A stretch of DNA of 64,000 bases, taken from contig JAEZHQ010000129.1 in assembly GCA_023416455.1 (NCBI GenBank), positions 1 to 64,000 of the forward strand, in the 5' to 3' direction. The position numbers were made by a program, and so were the translations under genes. Source of the DNA: Pseudomonadota bacterium (GTDB taxonomy: Bacteria > Pseudomonadota > Alphaproteobacteria > Azospirillales > Azospirillaceae). Shown here piece by piece: positions 62,275 through 64,000 of the stretch. Under the pieces are notes generated by a model. It did not search any database and had not been told where the DNA came from. It saw only the letters and a program-made list of their open reading frames with translations. Within the stretch, counting starts at the first letter, position 1, and each line of letters starts with the position of its first letter.

Positions 62275-64000
62275 TCAGTCGACCACGGCTTCCCGGTCGG
62301 CCAGCCTGACCGCGCCCCGCGGGACACGGATGGAGTCGATGAAGTCCTGCATGGCGGCCGAGGGCTGGCGGGTGAACTGGCTGACCACATAGGTGACCAG
62401 GAAGGCCGCCGGGACGCCGAAGACCGCACCGGAGATGTTGTTGATGCCCCACAGCCGGGCCACCTCGCGGCCGCGCTGCTTGACGATGTCGGCGGCGTCC
62501 GCCCCGAAGATCGCGTTGGCGAACTCCACGAAGCTCGGCCCGTAGAACTCCGTCCAGATCAGGTAGGTGAAGGTCAGGACGAAGCCGACGATCATGCCGG
62601 CGCAGGCCCCGGCGTTGCTCGTCTTCTTGTACCAGATGCCCATCACCAGCGGAGCGAACAGCCCGGCCGCCGCGATCGAGAAGGCCCAGGCGACCAGGAA
62701 CAGGATGTTCCCGCCGATCGAGCCCGCCACCCAGGCGGCGATCAGCGCCACGCCGATCAGGATGATGCGCGCGGTGATCAGGCGCCGCTTGCTGTCGGCC
62801 CGCGGGTCGATCATCCGGAAATACACGTCGTGGCTCAGGGCGTTGGCGATGGCCAACAGGAGGCCGTCGGCGGTCGACAGCGCGGCGGCGAGGCCGCCCG
62901 CCGCCACCAGGCCGGCGATCACGTAGGGCAGGCCGGCGATCTCCGGGGTCGCCAGGACGATGGCGTCGGGGTGGATGGTGAACTCGGCAAGCTGCAGGAT
63001 GCCGTCGGTGTTGATGTCCTTGATGGTGACCAGCCCCACCTGGCTCCATGCCTGGACCCACTGGGGAAGCGAGGCGATCGATTGCCCGATGACGTTCTGG
63101 TAGACCTCCAGCTTGGCGAAGGCCGCGTAGGCCGGGGCCGTAAAGTACAGAAGAAAGATGAAGAACAGGCTCCAAGCCACCGAATTGCGCGCCTCGCGCA
63201 CGCTCGGTGTCGTAAAATAGCGCATCAGGATGTGCGGCAGCGACGCCGTGCCGATCATAAGGCAGAATATCAATGCGAAATAATTGACCGCCGCGTTCCA
63301 CGAGAACTGACCCGTGGCGCCGACGAAGGCATCGCTGTGGTGCTTGGCGATGCCGAGCTGGGCCTCCAGCGAGGCGATCCTCTCCAGCGCCTCGCCGTAC
63401 ATGAGCTGCGGGATCGGGACTCCGGTGACCTTGGCCGACAGCAGGACGACCGGGATCAGATAGGCGACGATCAGGATGATGTACTGCGCCACCTGGGTCC
63501 AGGTCACCGCCCGCATGCCGCCCAGCATGGAGCAGACCAGGATGCCGGCCAGGCCCACGAACACCGCGATCTCGAAGGAGATGCCGAGGAAGCGCGAGGC
63601 GATGATGCCGACCCCGACGATCTGGGCGACGACATAGACGAAGCTGGCGGTGATCAGCACGATCACGCCGAGCAGGCGCGGGAAGTTGCCTCCGTAGCGG
63701 GCGCCGAGGAAGTCGGGCACCGTGTACTGGCCGAACTTGCGCAGATAGGGCGCCAGGAGCACCGCCACCAGCACGTAGCCGCCGGTCCAGCCCAGCACGA
63801 ATGACAGCCCGTCATAACCCAGCGCGTAGAGCGTGCCGGCCATGCCGATGAATGAGGCGGCGCTCATCCAGTCGGAACCGGTCGCCATGCCGTTGTAGAT
63901 GGCCGGAACGCGGCGTCCCGCGACGTAATATTCCGACAGCTGCGCGGTGCGCGAAATGACGCCGATGAAGGCGTAGACGCCAAGCGTGAGGAACAGGAAC
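62275..64000 (-). CDS. Sodium:solute symporter (ActP/VC_2705 type), 5' end outside window
   Basis: 575 residues visible; the frame runs off the right edge (…SEYYVAGRRVPAIYNGMATG), so the start is missing. This is an SSS-family transporter with many spans, for example SFVLGWTGGYVLVAVLLAPYL, GVIVLITASFVYVVAQIVGV and AVTWTQVAQYIILIVAYLIP. The sodium-site-like motif SLPHILMRYFTTPSVREARN and the central GGLAAALSTADGLLLAIANA match acetate/monocarboxylate symporters of the VC_2705 group. Probable role is Na+-coupled uptake of acetate or a similar organic acid. Terminated by the hairpin at 62218-62254. Confidence 0.92.
   Translation of the reverse strand, partial: FLFLTLGVYAFIGVISRTAQLSEYYVAGRRVPAIYNGMATGSDWMSAASFIGMAGTLYALGYDGLSFVLGWTGGYVLVAVLLAPYLRKFGQYTVPDFLGARYGGNFPRLLGVIVLITASFVYVVAQIVGVGIIASRFLGISFEIAVFVGLAGILVCSMLGGMRAVTWTQVAQYIILIVAYLIPVVLLSAKVTGVPIPQLMYGEALERIASLEAQLGIAKHHSDAFVGATGQFSWNAAVNYFALIFCLMIGTASLPHILMRYFTTPSVREARNSVAWSLFFIFLLYFTAPAYAAFAKLEVYQNVIGQSIASLPQWVQAWSQVGLVTIKDINTDGILQLAEFTIHPDAIVLATPEIAGLPYVIAGLVAAGGLAAALSTADGLLLAIANALSHDVYFRMIDPRADSKRRLITARIILIGVALIAAWVAGSIGGNILFLVAWAFSIAAAGLFAPLVMGIWYKKTSNAGACAGMIVGFVLTFTYLIWTEFYGPSFVEFANAIFGADAADIVKQRGREVARLWGINNISGAVFGVPAAFLVTYVVSQFTRQPSAAMQDFIDSIRVPRGAVRLADREAVVD

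Overview
The window is a GC-rich (roughly 70% by eye), densely packed chromosomal segment of an alphaproteobacterium. Three things point to Rhodospirillales, most likely Azospirillum or a close relative: the order rpoZ-rsh-HIT-pdxJ-acpS-lepB-rnc-era, a PhyR-type general stress regulator, and a large set of conserved alphaproteobacterial small proteins. The genus is inferred, not proven. I see no rRNA, tRNA, phage, insertion sequence or CRISPR array. This is mostly core genome with regulatory and metabolic accessory islets.

Layout. 0-5 kb: the tail of an unidentified gene, an Hsp20-Lon proteostasis pair, a DUF2076 protein and a NifX-like protein with a His-rich tail. 5-8 kb: a degenerate HisKA_2 sensor kinase, a phytase-like esterase lipoprotein and a NYN-domain protein. 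8-17.7 kb: rpoZ, bifunctional (p)ppGpp synthetase/hydrolase, HIT, then the tightly overlapping operon pdxJ-acpS-lepB-rnc-era, followed by the YcjX/YcjF pair. 17.8-20.8 kb (minus strand): an AmiC-type amidase, a two-BON-domain lipoprotein and a secreted repeat protein, which suggests envelope maintenance. 21-24.1 kb: small unknown genes, purU, phyR, and a gene-free stretch with two likely small RNAs. 24.1-30 kb: a MarR/acyl-CoA ligase operon, then GtrA, a methyltransferase and a ChbG-type deacetylase. 30-38.7 kb: a divergent FtrA/rhodanese pair, an unusual ABC exporter and a complete dppABCDF-type peptide transporter. 38.9-46 kb: bacteriohemerythrin, a CBS protein, YajQ, a Ser/Thr-type phosphatase, several unknown proteins and an aminotransferase. 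46-53 kb: a membrane histidine kinase and a 1605-residue alpha-2-macroglobulin. 53.5-59.3 kb: a MerR (LiuR-like) regulator driving thiolase, a FadB-like enzyme and an acyl-CoA dehydrogenase. 59.3-64 kb: a structured intergenic region, a NarL-type regulator, a second CBS protein, three small membrane proteins and a sodium:solute symporter cut by the window end.

Most interesting signals. (1) Beside phyR are two adjacent candidate small RNAs. Each has a strong intrinsic terminator and a C-rich anti-Shine-Dalgarno segment, and the second is preceded by a GGAAC-N16-tGTT sequence like the promoters of the general-stress sigma factor EcfG. A matching promoter-like sequence lies ahead of the CBS gene at 39.8 kb. 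(2) The alpha-2-macroglobulin has lost its thioester motif and has no pbpC neighbour. (3) Several intergenic repeats and palindromes recur: a 41-bp dispersed element, a 3'-end module shared by two minus-strand genes, and 19-bp, 23-bp and 12-bp tandem units. (4) A run of five small hairpins with a possible 35-codon gene lies ahead of the NarL-type regulator.
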